Assembly: GCF_000002075.1 (NCBI RefSeq)
Contig: NW_004797475.1
Span: 82,567 to 146,566 of the forward strand
Length of the DNA: 64,000 bases
Direction of reading: 5' to 3'
DNA from: Aplysia californica
Taxonomy: Eukaryota; Mollusca; Gastropoda; Aplysiida; Aplysiidae
The position numbers and the translations under genes were made by a program. The notes under the pieces were generated by a model. The model searched no databases. It saw only the letters and a list, made by a program, of their open reading frames with translations, and was not told the origin of the DNA. Shown here one piece after another: positions 32,801-44,485 of this stretch. Position 1 is the stretch's first letter. Each line of letters opens with the position of its first letter.

Positions 32801-35800
32801 TTCTTTTGTGTGTTTGTCACACTCTTTTGGCCCGCTATTTCCGGATGGCCTTGATAGTCGAAGCAGACTTTGTGCTACTGAAGCTAGAGAGACGAGCAGA
32901 GTGAGTCTGATTCCCTGTAAGGACTTCTCTGTTGACATCCACCCCTTGGCGCTCATATGACCTTATGCAGTTGCAAGCGCTGTAAAACCTCTACTTAAAA
33001 AAATATTTTTAAATGCAATTTTTTAAACCGTGTTATGTTAAACTTTAAGTTCTCCCATCTGAAAAAAAAACTGCCTCAAATGTTGATAACGACACAAATG
33101 AGACAAAGTCCGACTTATGATTAGATTGTATGTAAACTCACTGCTCCTCAAATGAATTCATGCCCCTCATGTGGGTAAATATGCATATACTTTTGTTTTT
33201 CGTATGTCCTGTCTGTTTTTTGTTTGTTTAGTTGGTTTTTTGTTTGTTTGTTGTTGTTTTTTGTTTCTTTTCAACTTTTTCGTTAAAAACTATGACTCAA
33301 GCCCTGTTCCTTTGAAATGTCGTGTCTGTGTAGGGTATGGTATTACACTCAATCTTGACATCAGGATAATTGAAGTGAGTGGTTGACGGGTGCTCTGGTG
33401 TGGTTTGCTTCTTCTTTCCTATCAGATATATATCGTCCTTATCTCCCCTTCTTCTTTTTTATGTTTGTTGCTCTCTTGTGACACCTCTAAATCTTCTGGC
33501 GCTCATATGACCTTATGCAGTTGCGAACGCCGTAAAACCTCTACTAAAAAGGATAATTGAAATGTTAAAGAAGTACTATATTTTTATTGTATTTTGTGCC
33601 CATTGAAAAAGATTGCTTCAATAATTTTTGTGAATGTTTCAACAGATCAATGCAAGTACGGAGGGAGAGTGGTGGTGGCGGCAGTGTACCTGACGACATA
33701 GAACCCCGTGCTGCTCCCACCCCTCACATGGAGAAGGTATGGACGTGATGTTAAGAATTTGTTTTCTAGTAACATAGTTTATATGCAGAAAGGCTTATTT
33801 GCTATAAGAATTAAAAGAGAAGAGAAACGTGCTCTTAATAAGCATCTTGTTTGAAGACTTTGAGGTCGTATTCGGAAATGTTAGTTTGTGTTTAACTGAT
33901 CAAAAAATCTTAACACATTAATCCTGTATCTTTTGATACTGTTGTTCGTTGTTCATGATTATGTGTTTTACATCTCCTTCATCGCAAATTAGATAATGTA
34001 GGATATGAGTTGCTTTGACCCTGCCTGTCAGAGCTAACCGACACTAAATGGGATACAGCATCCAAATAGAAAGACCCAGAAACTCAATAAGAACAATTTT
34101 TATATGCTGGAATCAAACTCAAGTCTTTTGTGTATATTTGCAAAGAGCCTCATGTTTACACCACTGACGGAGTTCCCTGTACTTGTATGTGACACTTACA
34201 GGACCTTATTACTAATTATAGAGGTGAAAGACAGGTCGTAAACCTTTATTCCATTCAAAGTTGCTCTGCCATACTTGGAGATCATTAACTAGCAGAAATG
34301 CACAAGATATTAATGTAGGGTGACCTTATTTAGGCCACATGTGGCCTAAATAAGCTAAACCCCCCTCCCTTACCTTATTTAGGCCACTGTGACCTAAATA
34401 AGCTAAACCCCCTTCCCTTACCTTATTTAGGCCACATATGGCCCAAATAAGCTAAATCCCCCTCCCTCACCTTATTTAGGCCACATCATATGGTAGATTT
34501 CTTGAACTAACCATGGATTCGGAAGGTCGAGATTCTACTGATCTTTTTATTTAGTGGGGGGGGATTATTTCAAAATAGAGGATGATACTAAATGAAAAGT
34601 GGACCAAGGGTAAGAGTTGTGTGTGTGTGTGTATGTGTTTGTTTTGTGTATGGTTGTGGTGAGAGAGAGAGAGATCTAGAGAGAGAGTAAATGTAATAGT
34701 GTGTTTGTATATGTATGTGTGAATGTTATTGTGTGCATGAGTGTCTATCTCAGTTGTACTGTCCAAATGTACATTATTTTGTTGGGAATTTTACATAGAA
34801 CTCAACTACAAAACATCTTTATACAAAGTCACTGAAATATTCTTTTTGTGCTCATTGAGGTACAGTACAGGGTGATTTTACCTGCAAAGATAATTGGACA
34901 AAATGGGCAATATCTTTAAATTGCTAATGGTCATATTTAGACAAATCCTATATCATTCTCTTTTTTTTTTCTCAACTGGATCATGGTTATTAAAGAGTAA
35001 GCCAACTAGATCAAGGTAGTAATTTTGGATTCCTAATATTATGGGCATTCTTAAAAATTTTAAACTTGTTTTTAGCGCTTTTCTCAACGTAAAACGGATT
35101 CCGTTTTTAAAAAAAATGACCTTATCTTTCTTTTTCAAAGTATTGTGCATACATTTGTGTGAAACTATATATTCTATGCTTTCAAGTATATGAAAAAAGC
35201 TAATAAAGTCAAGCAAAATGCTCTTCAGAGACATAGATCTAGTAGTAGCTGGAACATTTTATAAACCGTGAAAAGATGACCAGTAAATAACAAAATTATC
35301 TTATGTTCTTCACTTGCGCTTGCAATTTTTTGGACAAATTATAGTCTTCCTCATTATCTTTTTCTCCTTCACATTTTTCTTCACTATTCATGACAACTGG
35401 CATGTATTGTTTTCAGTTATTATCAAGGAAGTGGATAGGCGGACCACGGGGTCTATCTAGCCAAAAGGATAGGTGGACCCCGAGGTCTACCTAACAAAAT
35501 GCTAGGTTTTAGGATGTGAACCCCGGAGTCAGCGTAGTGAAATATGTAGATCTAGGTTTAACTAAGGATCAGTGGACCCCGGGGTCAACATAGTGAAATA
35601 AGTAGATCTCACCTTATTTTTAGTAGGACTGGCGGAGCCCGTGGTCAGCGTAGTGAAATTATAAGTAGATGCAGGTTTGATTAAGGATTGGTGGATCCCG
35701 GGGTCAACGTAGTGAAACAGTAGATCTAGGTTTAATTAAGGATTGGTGGACCCTGGGGTCAACGTAGTGAAATAAGTACATGTATATCTAGGTTTGATTT

Positions 35801-38800
35801 TAAGGATTGGTGGACCCTGGAGTCAACGTAGTGAAATAGGTAGGTTTAAGGTTGACCCCAGGGTCTACCTAACGAAATACTAGTTAGGTTTGAGAATAGG
35901 TGGACCCTGCGGTCACCGTAGTACAATAAGTGAATAAGTAAATAAGCCCTATTACTAGATCTACTAGTGTTGTGAAAACTTCAACCTCTACAGCTCAGGC
36001 GTCAAAAGATGTTGGAAAATAATAATACATCCTGAAGTTTCATAATCTATACAGAATAACACAGCCAGTAGTTCTTATTTCATCGAGTTATAAAAATTGC
36101 CTTGTTTTCAGAAGCAAATTTTAATACAAATGTAGTTCCAGTTCTACAAAATCGATTTTCGCTCGAATTCAACCATTTTGATGATCTTTCTTTTCCTTTT
36201 AAAAAGATGTAGGCCTGTCGGATGTGGCAGTGCGATTATTAACACTGAGTTATTTAGACCCATTAAAACAAAGGCTTCGTGGCCAATCGCAAAAGTCTAC
36301 GGGGCTTATCGAGGCCGATTCGCCCTGCCGCGTGCACGTTCACTAAACTGCCTACTAGATAGAATGTACTACCAAAGATTCTCTACACGATCTTTGCTAC
36401 TACTACTACTACCACATGTACCACTACGAGACAGTACGAGAGAGTGCCACTCTAGCAAAGATAGTGTAACCTTGACTCAGCCACGTTGTGTACACACTTT
36501 TTATACCCCAGATTTGACCAGGAAGTCCATTCGGAGGATTTGACCTTTTCACTAGACCAAAGTGTGCCAAAACAGTAGCCTAGTTTTTGCCCCTCCTTGA
36601 AGGAAAAATCTGGCCCTCATTCAAACCATTGGGATTGAGCAAAATTTTGTGTATAGTGCTTTGTTCTTACAATATTCATTATGATTATGATTTATAAGTT
36701 GTACACTGAAACAAAACTGTACTAAATGAGAATGGTGCACCATTATGAAAGTGGAACGAACTCAGTTGCCTGAAAATCAGTGAAAATGGTAGTTTAAGCA
36801 TGTGTGGCCTAAATAAGCTAAACCCCCCTCCCGTACCTTATTTAGGCCACAGGTGGCCTAAATAAGCTAAACCCCCCTCCCTTACCTTATTTAGGCCATA
36901 TGTGGCCTAAATAAGCACTCCCATTAATGTATTCTGTATAACTTTACAGTGAAATTCATGAATACATTGGTTTTCACTCAAGGTGTAACTACTGTGTTTA
37001 AAATATTTTTTTGTGTGTGTCCTTGGTTATCTCAGGTTTGCAGAATTATCAGTGATGATGTGTTCTGAAGAGCTTTGCAATTATGTTTATGAATACCGCT
37101 TTTTAAAATTCCCCTGCCAGGTACCATGTTTCACGCCAATGGTGCCCGATGTGTCGATTCTGTGGACAGAGCCATCAGAAGTCCCTCAATTTCCTCCTGC
37201 GTCCTTGCCTGCAAGACCTCATCTCCCATTTAGCTCAAGCTCAACTCCACATCTGCCATATGACAATAGAAGTGTCACCCAACATCTTCAACAAATGTAC
37301 ACCCCAGTGCCTAGCTCTAGCTCTTATGCTCAATTTCAGCAGTCCATGACGCCAGCTGCCAGTGTTGTTTCTTATGGCCCCCCTACAACTCTCAATCATG
37401 GAATTGTGTACCATAGAAAAACAGAAGGACCCTCTCCCGTACAAAACATAGTCAGTCAGAGACATCAGTCTTCCCGAAGTCTACAATACCAAGGCCATCC
37501 TGGGTACGTCCAGCAGCCTGGAGCTAGACAAAATGGTATGTTTCCCAACCAACAGATGCCAGCTGTTGCCCATCAACCACCTGTGCCCTCCCAGTCAATG
37601 ACCCCATTGGTTGCAAGTGCTCCACAGTTCAGTGCAACACCTTCTGCTCAGCCCTACCAAGGGGTGGGATTGGGTGTGCATATGGCTCCCCACCAAGGAG
37701 CATATCCTACATACACCCGTCCTCCCTCTCACCCACAGCCTTCCTTCATGTCATCAGCTCAACGACCCGGTGTCCCGGTGCAGTCCGCGCCCCTTCAGGC
37801 TGGCCCCACAATGCAACCCGGAGTGAGGATACCTGGCAGCCAGGCAGTAGTCCAACCTTCTCAGTCCGTGCAGTGGAATCCCCAACCAGGAGGAATTTTG
37901 AAAACTCCATCAGGGCAATTTCAGACTGGAGCCATGCTCCAGATGCCGAGAACACCAGTAGACGCACAAGGTGGTGGTAGAAATGGGCATGCAGTAGTAC
38001 AGCAATCAGGGCATGGGCAGACTTCTAATGGGATATTCACCCCCGCACCAGTCCAGCAACAAATGTCTCTGCCACACCAACCTGTGCTGGCAGTCAGCTC
38101 GTTACCTAGCAACCTGGTTCCTGCTACTGGTCGTTCTCATGGACAGTATAGTGGGAACACTGGCATTCCTGTTTCAATGAACAAGGATTCAAACCCCCCA
38201 ATGACATTTTTGAAAACTGTAGTAGAAGAAACGTCATCTTCGTCATCTTCTTCCTCTAACTCTAAGCTTAGTCAGGGAAGTGTATCAGGTAATAGGAACT
38301 TGCAAGCAAGTGCTACAACTCATAATGGTAGCCATAGTAGTGGTAGCAGCACTAGTAGGATAAGTGATGATGATAGTGGACTAAGCATTACTCCCGACAG
38401 GATGAACCCGTCACCTCATGGACAAGCTCTTCCTATGTTGTCTATAGCATCAGCACCTGCTTCATCTATTGGTGCTAGTGCTTCAGCCCTTTGTCCCACC
38501 CCATCTGGTCTTCAAGCCTCAACAGCGTCTCTAGAAACTTCCATGAACAGCGTGAAATGGGACCAGGTCCCCCCGGAAATCCGCATGTTGTTAATTCAGC
38601 AGAATGAGCAGCTCAAACTCTTGCAGCAGCAAATCTCTCTTCTCATGCACAATCAGTCCCAGCAGTTGTCTGCCTCTCAGAGCACGGCAAGAAGCCATCC
38701 TGACAACATCACCACTTCAACGCAACTCTCAGCTGACGCTTCTGTAGGGTCTCAGCACAACTCTAAGCGATGCTCTGTTGGAATAAATACGTCTTTTATG

Positions 38801-41800
38801 GATTCCACGGGACAGACCCAGCAAGATGGCAGTACACTTCGGGAGTGCAGAGATGTTCAGACAAGCCCTCAAAAGTTTACCACTGTTCATCCAGACTTTG
38901 TAGCGTCTCCTGTGCTGATGGATCCATCTTCTCAACCAGAGGAGTTCTCTGGTGAGTTTAATATCGTTTATGGTTGACAATGAGAGTATTGTGCCTTTGT
39001 CAATTGAATGGGCCTCTTTCTATGTATTGTTAGGTAATCAAGATGTAGGATCTCCATGTAGCTTGATATAGGCACATTCACAAGACAGACATTTACTCCA
39101 CATGAAACTGCACTATTTAATTTAATTAGTCTTGCTTCTTGCACTGTCAGTGAATTCAATAAGTAAACACACTGTTCCTTGTCCAAAATGTGCTCTCGGG
39201 GTGAGTTGTCGTTTGGTTATGTGCTCATGTGGGTCATGGCAGAAAGCAAGCTCACCACAACTCATTCATTTTTAGATATATATATATCAGGATTGAGAAT
39301 ATGTTATGATTGTCTGAAATAGACAATATGAAACCAGTTTGTTCACGTAAATTAGGTTAAATGAGTTTTGTTTCCCTTGCAACGCAATCTGGGGCAATCA
39401 AGGTGCAGAATCTCCAAGTTCACATTCCTTTTTAGATGCATATATATTCCTCAGGGTTGAGAATGTTATAACTAATCTTAAAGGACTATCATGTCAGAAA
39501 GAAGTCTACTCTGTGATTTTGAATTGACTTCACTTTTGTTAAAAATCTAAAGAACTGAGCTGATGGCAGATGTGATGCAAGTTCTAGCATATCTAAAAGA
39601 ACTGTAAATAATTCTATTCCCCTTCTTTCTTCTGGAAGTTTGGCAATTCTCTCTATTCTACTTTTTGGAGAATGTGGTTTTGCCCTTTCCTAAAGTTTCA
39701 TCACTTGGTAGTGGTAGAGAGGCATGAAAAAATAGCTTATATAAATATGTCTTTTTAAAAGCCATTTCTTTTTGCTCTTATATATAATATAAACATAATT
39801 TGCGTATTGTAGAACTTAGATTTTTTAAAAACATGGATGGGGGCTCTCTTGGCCTAGAGATTAAGGTGTACGCCTCTCATTCAAAGGTCCCGGGTTTGAA
39901 TCCGGGCAGCAACTGAAAAATGTTCTTCTCTAAAATTGTCTCCTTTCTGTTCACCGCTTCCTGCTCTCTAGCAATATATTCTGTTGTCTGCTTTCGTCTC
40001 CACTTTCTGCCCCTGCCCCCTCACCTCATTTACCCCCTCCTCTGGGCTCCTGACTCTTTCTACAGTCTTTCTACTTCTACTCCTTACTGCTGTCTTTCAG
40101 CCACACCCCCTGATCTTCTGGTAGGAAAGATTTGCACCTAGCCTTCTCGGACAAGGCCGAAAAATTTCGGAGGTCATGTATGCAAGTTGCGCACATTAAA
40201 GATCCCTTGGTAGTCTAAAATCAATAAGAGTAGGCTTCAGCCGCCACCCGAACAAAACTCAAAATTTTCTCCCAACGGAAAATGTTTAATTTGTCCCGCC
40301 TGCTCATATGACCTTTTATGCCGTTGTGAGCGCGGTAAAACACTTACCAAAAAAATAAAGGAAAAGAAAAAACATGGATGGATATATCTTGTGTTAAAAC
40401 TAGCTGGACTTGTGTGTACAAGAATTTTATCCATGCATTGTGAAAATGCAACCATAGCCTGGTGTTTCAAATGCATTCGTCCATTTTTTTTTCTTCACCA
40501 AGGTCCCAAAAGCAATGGAAACACCCCTGCTGAGATTAGGAATCACGGATCTGTTCCTGTGAACAGCACGAGATATGAAGATGTCAGGTCCAACAATTCT
40601 GAAAATGTTGTCTCCAACCTAGAAGTTCATTCAGCTCGAACGCCATCATCTCACACTTCATCTTCAGGGGAAGAAGAGACTGACCACAGAGATCTGGTCA
40701 GTGCTGCGGAAAGTATTCCCGTGTACGACCACACTATGAACACTGTGGTATCTGATCTAGTCGTGGATATGCCAGACTATTCTTCCACTATGGACAGCAA
40801 GTAAGTATTTCTCACAATATTATTCCTTTATATTGTCATGCTCTTTCTTTTAGGAAATTTTGGAGGGTGTATTTTTATGTACCTTAGAGGATCTGATTAC
40901 TTTTCAGGTTTCGTCCGTTAAGCCTAGCAAAGATTATTGCAGAATAAACTTGTCGTGTTCAGATTTACGAAGGAAAAGGTGATCTTGGGGCCAGTAAGCG
41001 AAATGGACTGGGGAAGTGGAGGGGGGTTTTTTTTGGCTATTGTCTTGCAAAAATCTATATCTCTTGCATATATAAGTAAGTGTCTGTGCATATCAGTGAA
41101 TAATGGCTTACTGGGTATCTCAAAAGAAAATATATACTGTATATATTTAAGAAAAAAAAATCTTTCATCAGGAATGAATGCTGTCTTGTTTCAACTGGAT
41201 AAAATGAAAAGCAAATACTGAATGTTCCATGTTGTGAAATAGATGAACGAATTCCTTAGGTTTGATGTCATCACTAAGACTTAATTAGGTACTTTTTTAC
41301 CTCTTATCATAAAAAGAAAACCTTTTTTTACATATTTCATTTGACTTTTTTCCTGTTGTTCCTCTGCGCTTCTAATGTTTGTAAGAGCACTGTTTCTCTT
41401 GGTGGTTGAGGCTTCCTGGTGCAACTGTTTTTTATGTTTTATATTTCTTCTTTAGGAAGGTAATGGACTCGCATGGCCAAAGTTTTTAGGCACAGTCTAC
41501 TCATGCTGATTTTATGTTGTTAGTCTGAAGAATTTGTACCATTCCTTCTTGTGGACTTCTCCCTTAGGTCTTACTTGAAATACTTTCACAGTTTATTTAT
41601 AGTGTCCTCGGTAAACGTGGTGAATCAATCTTAAGTACATATCTTACTATTCCCTAAATTGCTACTTTGATTTTAAATCTTATTCTTTCATTGTTCTTTG
41701 CACATTACCCACAAACCTTTTTATATTTATTCCCTCAGATCTCAGTCTCAGTTTGACCGCAGCCCAACAAGTGTCAGTGATTACTACAACAATGGACAGG

Positions 41801-44485
41801 TTTGTTTTTAAAGTTAAGATAAAAGTATTAAAAGAACTAGCACTGTATGCGCTTTGTTTGACTGTTTTAAATTCCTGTTGCTTGCTGGGAGGAGAAAGAT
41901 GTTGCTGGTAGAAGCCAATACTTTTCTATCCATCTACGGTCGAAATTGTTCAAGAGTGCCACCCATTGTTGAGGGGAAAAGCGGTTGTCTTAGACAGGTT
42001 GATGCCTTGGACAGTGTCATAATATTTTTTAAAATTAGGGTGGGAAGTGGTCCTTTGTACTAATGATCATTTTAGACAGGTGGCCGATAGAGCAGGTTCG
42101 ACCCTATTTTCTAATTTCCTTCTTATCATCTGATCAACGTTATTGTGTCGTTTTCCTCTCTTAAATCAATTGATTGTTTAATTCTTTCTCCATTTCTTTC
42201 TGTGTTGATGATCCACTCTCTGTGTACATTTGACTATAAATGACATGGCTAACTGTAGCTTTGCCCTTTATTCTGCAATTCAGGATGATTCGTACTCCAC
42301 ATTGGCTGAAGATGCCACAGATCCTAAGCAGTATTACAGTCAATTGATGGTAAGGGACCTTCTTTACACTGTGTTTAATTTTTTTAAATTTTTGGGCTTG
42401 GGGGAGATTGTGTCTTTCATTTGTCCAATCATTTTCAAACTGCTGTTATATTTGAATAGATCAGCACTTAAAATCATACAAACAATGAGATTAAGGACTT
42501 TCATGCTCCCTTGGTGTTTTGGTTTTGAATATAACCAAAAATTTATTTGCTAGTTTACTTTGCATTTCATTCAACAGATATTCTCTCTTGGCTTGTTTTG
42601 TTTTTGTGGTAGACAAGAATCTTGTTCAGGCGTCAGTTTGCAAATATTTTTTTCCTATGCAATATTATATTGATATCAGGCTGTTTTGAGTATCAGTATT
42701 AAAGACGGCAGAGTGGAGATGAGAATTCCTGTCTCTTTTGGTTTTGAATTGTGTATGTTGTTTCCTCAGAACAACATACAGATGTTTCTCACCGGTGATG
42801 GCAGTCAGGATGCAGAGGCCTCGGAGAATGTTCCTCTGTCAGACACCACAGTGCAGTCTTCCCCGTGCAAGTAAGTGTGTCTTTCTTGATTTCAGGATAT
42901 AACATGACCCTTTTTATTAGTTTTTAAAAAAATGGTAATCTGAATATCTCAAGCATTGCACAAAGGTCTGTTTGGGTACTTTTTACATCTGGAATAAAAA
43001 AAATAGTTTTGGTGATGTTCAAAAATGCGTCTTTGGGAGAGAGTAAAATTCAAAAATTCTCAAAATTTTGACCTAGCTGGATTGCTTGCAACAGGGAGGA
43101 AATGTTGCATGAGGATTTGAGTTTCAAGAACAGTAGAAAGAAAGTCACCAGCTGTCTGTCACAAAGGGTGTCTACAGCACAACTGTGACCATCCTTTTGG
43201 CAACAAAAAATCTGCTTGGCTGTTTCTGCATGTCATGTTTAGGTAGCCAACATTTGTGAACTGTCACAGAGGCTTGACTGATGATATCAGATTATGCTTA
43301 CCGTTATTATTGTAGTAAGTATTTCCTTGAAAGGACGATTGGTCTAAAAAGTATTTATTTCATAAATCATGCAAAGACAAAACAGAAGTTACTTTAAGCT
43401 AAAAAAAAAAGGAATCAGAAAAGTGTCTTGAGAGCCTGCTCATGATTTCATGTGTCTAAAGTGACGTTTCCACATCATCTTATGTCCAATAGGTTTATTT
43501 TTGCTTTCTTTCAGCATTCTTTTCATTTTAGGACACAATATTTTGTTATCTTTCCTGCCACTGCCATTATCTGTTAATCTTTCCTGCAATTCACAGAGCT
43601 TCAGGCAACAATGACTCCACCTTTGTGCCTCAAGTGAACTACATCTCCATGCTGCTGGGTTGTAGCTCTGACACTGGTCAGTCCATGGAGATCAACGCTA
43701 TGGCTATGAAGTACCTCAATGATGAGCAGCTCACTCAGATGGCCAAACTGCGACAAGGCTGTCCAAAAAACTCACAGCAGAGTGACTATACAGAGAAAAT
43801 CTTACAAAGAGTCATCGGACACAGCAAGTCATCCGCGTCTGCCCCCGATGTGTCTGTATTGGGTATATCCCCCAATGACATGACTATGGGTACTCGGAAG
43901 TACATGGAAAAACATGGGCTCCTCGGAGGAGAAAATGATACCTTTATCGGAAGCAAGGAACCTTCTTTCTTTGACCACACCTTGAGGCTAAAAACTGATT
44001 TTAGTATGGCTGCCAGTGCATGTCGGGACACAGATGTTAGTGCCTCTGGATGGCAGAGTTCCAATGACGGAGATGTGGATGCTAGCTCAAGGTTATCACT
44101 GCATTCATCTCCTGTAAAGAGCCCTGTTTGTAAAGAGATTCTAAGAACCAGGGGGAATCGTCCTCTCGGTTCTCCTTCCACTGATGGAGAAGGTTCCCCC
44201 CTTGCAAACGAAAAATGGCTTCCAGATTCATTAAAAGCTTCTGTACAACATAAAGACCTTGGAGCCTCTCCTGTTTTGCCAGCTCCCAAGCATTACAATC
44301 CTAATGAGTGTAACAAAGAAAATGCTTTAAAGAATGGAAAGGGGAGAGTCACAAAGACAAAAACCTGTGTAAAAGATTTTCCTGTGGTAAATACCGACTC
44401 GGTAACCACAACATCGACTGAAGATCAAGAAGAAGAAAATTTGTTGGATATTGAAAAGTTAAAACAGCTGCCAAAGTTGTTATAA
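23821..44485 (+). CDS. STIL: STIL, centriolar assembly protein, sixteen coding exons, 1459 aa
   Basis: STIL/SAS-5/Ana2-family scaffold that joins PLK4, CPAP (CENPJ) and SAS-6 in procentriole assembly. Exons: 23821-23909, 25099-25208, 25738-25841, 26467-26529, 29206-29453, 29970-30053, 30379-30465, 30967-31114, 32485-32594, 33646-33736, 37121-38951, 40503-40800, 41739-41799, 42284-42349, 42770-42870, 43597-44485. All borders are GT/AG, phases join, total 4380 nt. Seen: N-terminal domain from residue 12 to about 330 ([74 protein letters not shown]); CPAP-binding PRAAPTP (368-374); Ser/Pro/Gln-rich disordered exon 11; [10 protein letters not shown] near 926; coiled coil [20 protein letters not shown] (867-886); YYSQLMNNIQMFL; STAN module (about 1178-1272); KEN box (1404-1406); C-terminal LKQLPKLL. 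The first ATG lies 1 base after an acceptor, so 5' UTR exons lie upstream; a longer N-terminus cannot be excluded. Confidence 0.96.
24453..24898 (+). mobile_element. 440-bp MITE family copy in STIL intron 1
   Basis: Left end GTGTTGCAACAGGGTGGAAT-CTGGTGCTCGTCAA and right end TTGACGAGCACC-TGATTTCAACATGATGCCTC, imperfect inverses. Interior matches the copies at 54525 and 59563. Confidence 0.8.
26744..26766. repeat. Poly(G) run
   Basis: Twenty-three G in a row in STIL intron 4. Another G-rich run is at about 23971-23992. Lengths of such runs are often misassembled. Confidence 0.9.
28121..28995 (+). repeat. SINE family A, split by a family B insertion
   Basis: Head at 28121: GTGGCGTCGGTGGCCTAGTG-GTTAGGC, B-box region GCGGGTTCG...GGGTTCGAGCC, body GTCCTTGGGAAAAGCACTTT. 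It resumes at about 28815 and ends with GAAGCGCATAGAGC ... TGTGCTATACAAATGC and (ATT)n. The tail resembles the 3' end of the LINE at 50216. Confidence 0.8.
28298..28800 (+). repeat. SINE family B, full copy with 14-bp target duplication
   Basis: tRNA-like head GGGCTCTCGTGGCCTAGAGG...GGTCCCGGGTTCGAATCC, pyrimidine-rich middle, conserved 3' module (CAAGTTGCGCACGTTAAAGA, TAGGCTTCGGCCGCCACC) and tail GCGAGCGCCGTAAAACAC with A-rich end. AAAGATCTTGTCAG stands on both sides (28284-28297 and 28801-28814), a clear target-site duplication. The head folds like a tRNA but is part of the repeat, not a tRNA gene. Confidence 0.92.
31165..31430 (+). repeat. SINE family E copy
   Basis: GATTCGAATCCCCAGAGGGG-CCTT ... 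CTCAAGCTTGGGTCGCTTGG and TTTCACCACACACTTGG match the element at 51345. In STIL intron 8. Confidence 0.55.
32800..33000 (+). repeat. Repeat fragment carrying the family B/D 3' tail
   Basis: Ends GGCGCTCATATGACCTTATG-CAGTTGCAAGCGCTGTAAAA-CCTCTACTTAAAA, the same tail as SINE families B and D, but its body (GGATGGCCTTGATAGTCGAA) is different. It may be the 3' end of the LINE that supplies the tail (inference). Confidence 0.5.
33375..33550 (+). repeat. SINE family D, full copy with target duplication
   Basis: A 176-bp element: TTGACGGGTGCTCTGGTGTG, a pyrimidine-rich body and the tail GCGAACGCCGTAAAACCTCT-ACTAAAAA. GGATAATTGAA flanks it (33364-33374 and 33551-33561). In STIL intron 9, about 100 bp before exon 10. 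Confidence 0.85.
34030..34175 (-). repeat. SINE family C copy
   Basis: GGGATACAGCATCC, AGAAAGACCCAGAAACTCAA, AATTTTTATATGCTGGAATC and AAACTCAAGTCTTTTG follow the family order on the minus strand. In STIL intron 10. Confidence 0.65.
34324..34492. repeat. Tandem array of a palindromic 49-bp unit, array 1
   Basis: About 3.5 units. Each unit is a palindrome with 15-bp arms (CTTATTTAGGCCACA and its inverse) followed by a spacer CTAAACCCCCCTCCCTTAC. In STIL intron 10. The same unit forms array 2 at 36801. Confidence 0.92.
35430..35945. repeat. Tandem array of about 57-bp units with GGACCCCGGGGTC
   Basis: Seven to eight diverged units with GGATTGGTGGACCCTGGGGT, CAACGTAGTGAAATAAGTAG and ATCTAGGTTTAATTAAGGAT. 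The core GGACCCCGGGGTC is itself palindromic. In STIL intron 10 between the two palindromic arrays. Confidence 0.9.
36801..36916. repeat. Tandem array of the palindromic 49-bp unit, array 2
   Basis: About 2.5 units identical in plan and orientation to array 1, with only a few differences. It ends about 200 bp before STIL exon 11. Confidence 0.92.
39841..40367 (+). repeat. SINE family B, full copy in STIL intron 11
   Basis: Same modules as 28298. Target duplication AAAAACATGGATGG at 39827-39840 and 40368-40381. The insertion ends about 135 bp before the exon 12 acceptor. Confidence 0.92.
41938..42104. mobile_element. MITE with GTCGAA/TTCGAC ends (same family as 4096)
   Basis: Begins CGGTCGAAATTGTTCAAGAG-TGCCACCC and ends TAGACAGGTGGCCGATAGAG-CAGGTTCGACC. 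In STIL intron 13. Confidence 0.5.

Noticed and set aside
34324-34492. CRISPR-like array
   Set aside because: Eukaryotic context, and the spacers are repeats of each other, so this is an ordinary tandem repeat.
36178-36543. 121-residue open frame in STIL intron 10
   Set aside because: No similarity recognised, and it interrupts no known exon; probably chance.
37013-37120. N-terminal part of the long STIL exon 11 frame
   Set aside because: It is intron read-through before the acceptor at 37120; the phase and PMVPDVSIL alignment place the exon start at 37121.
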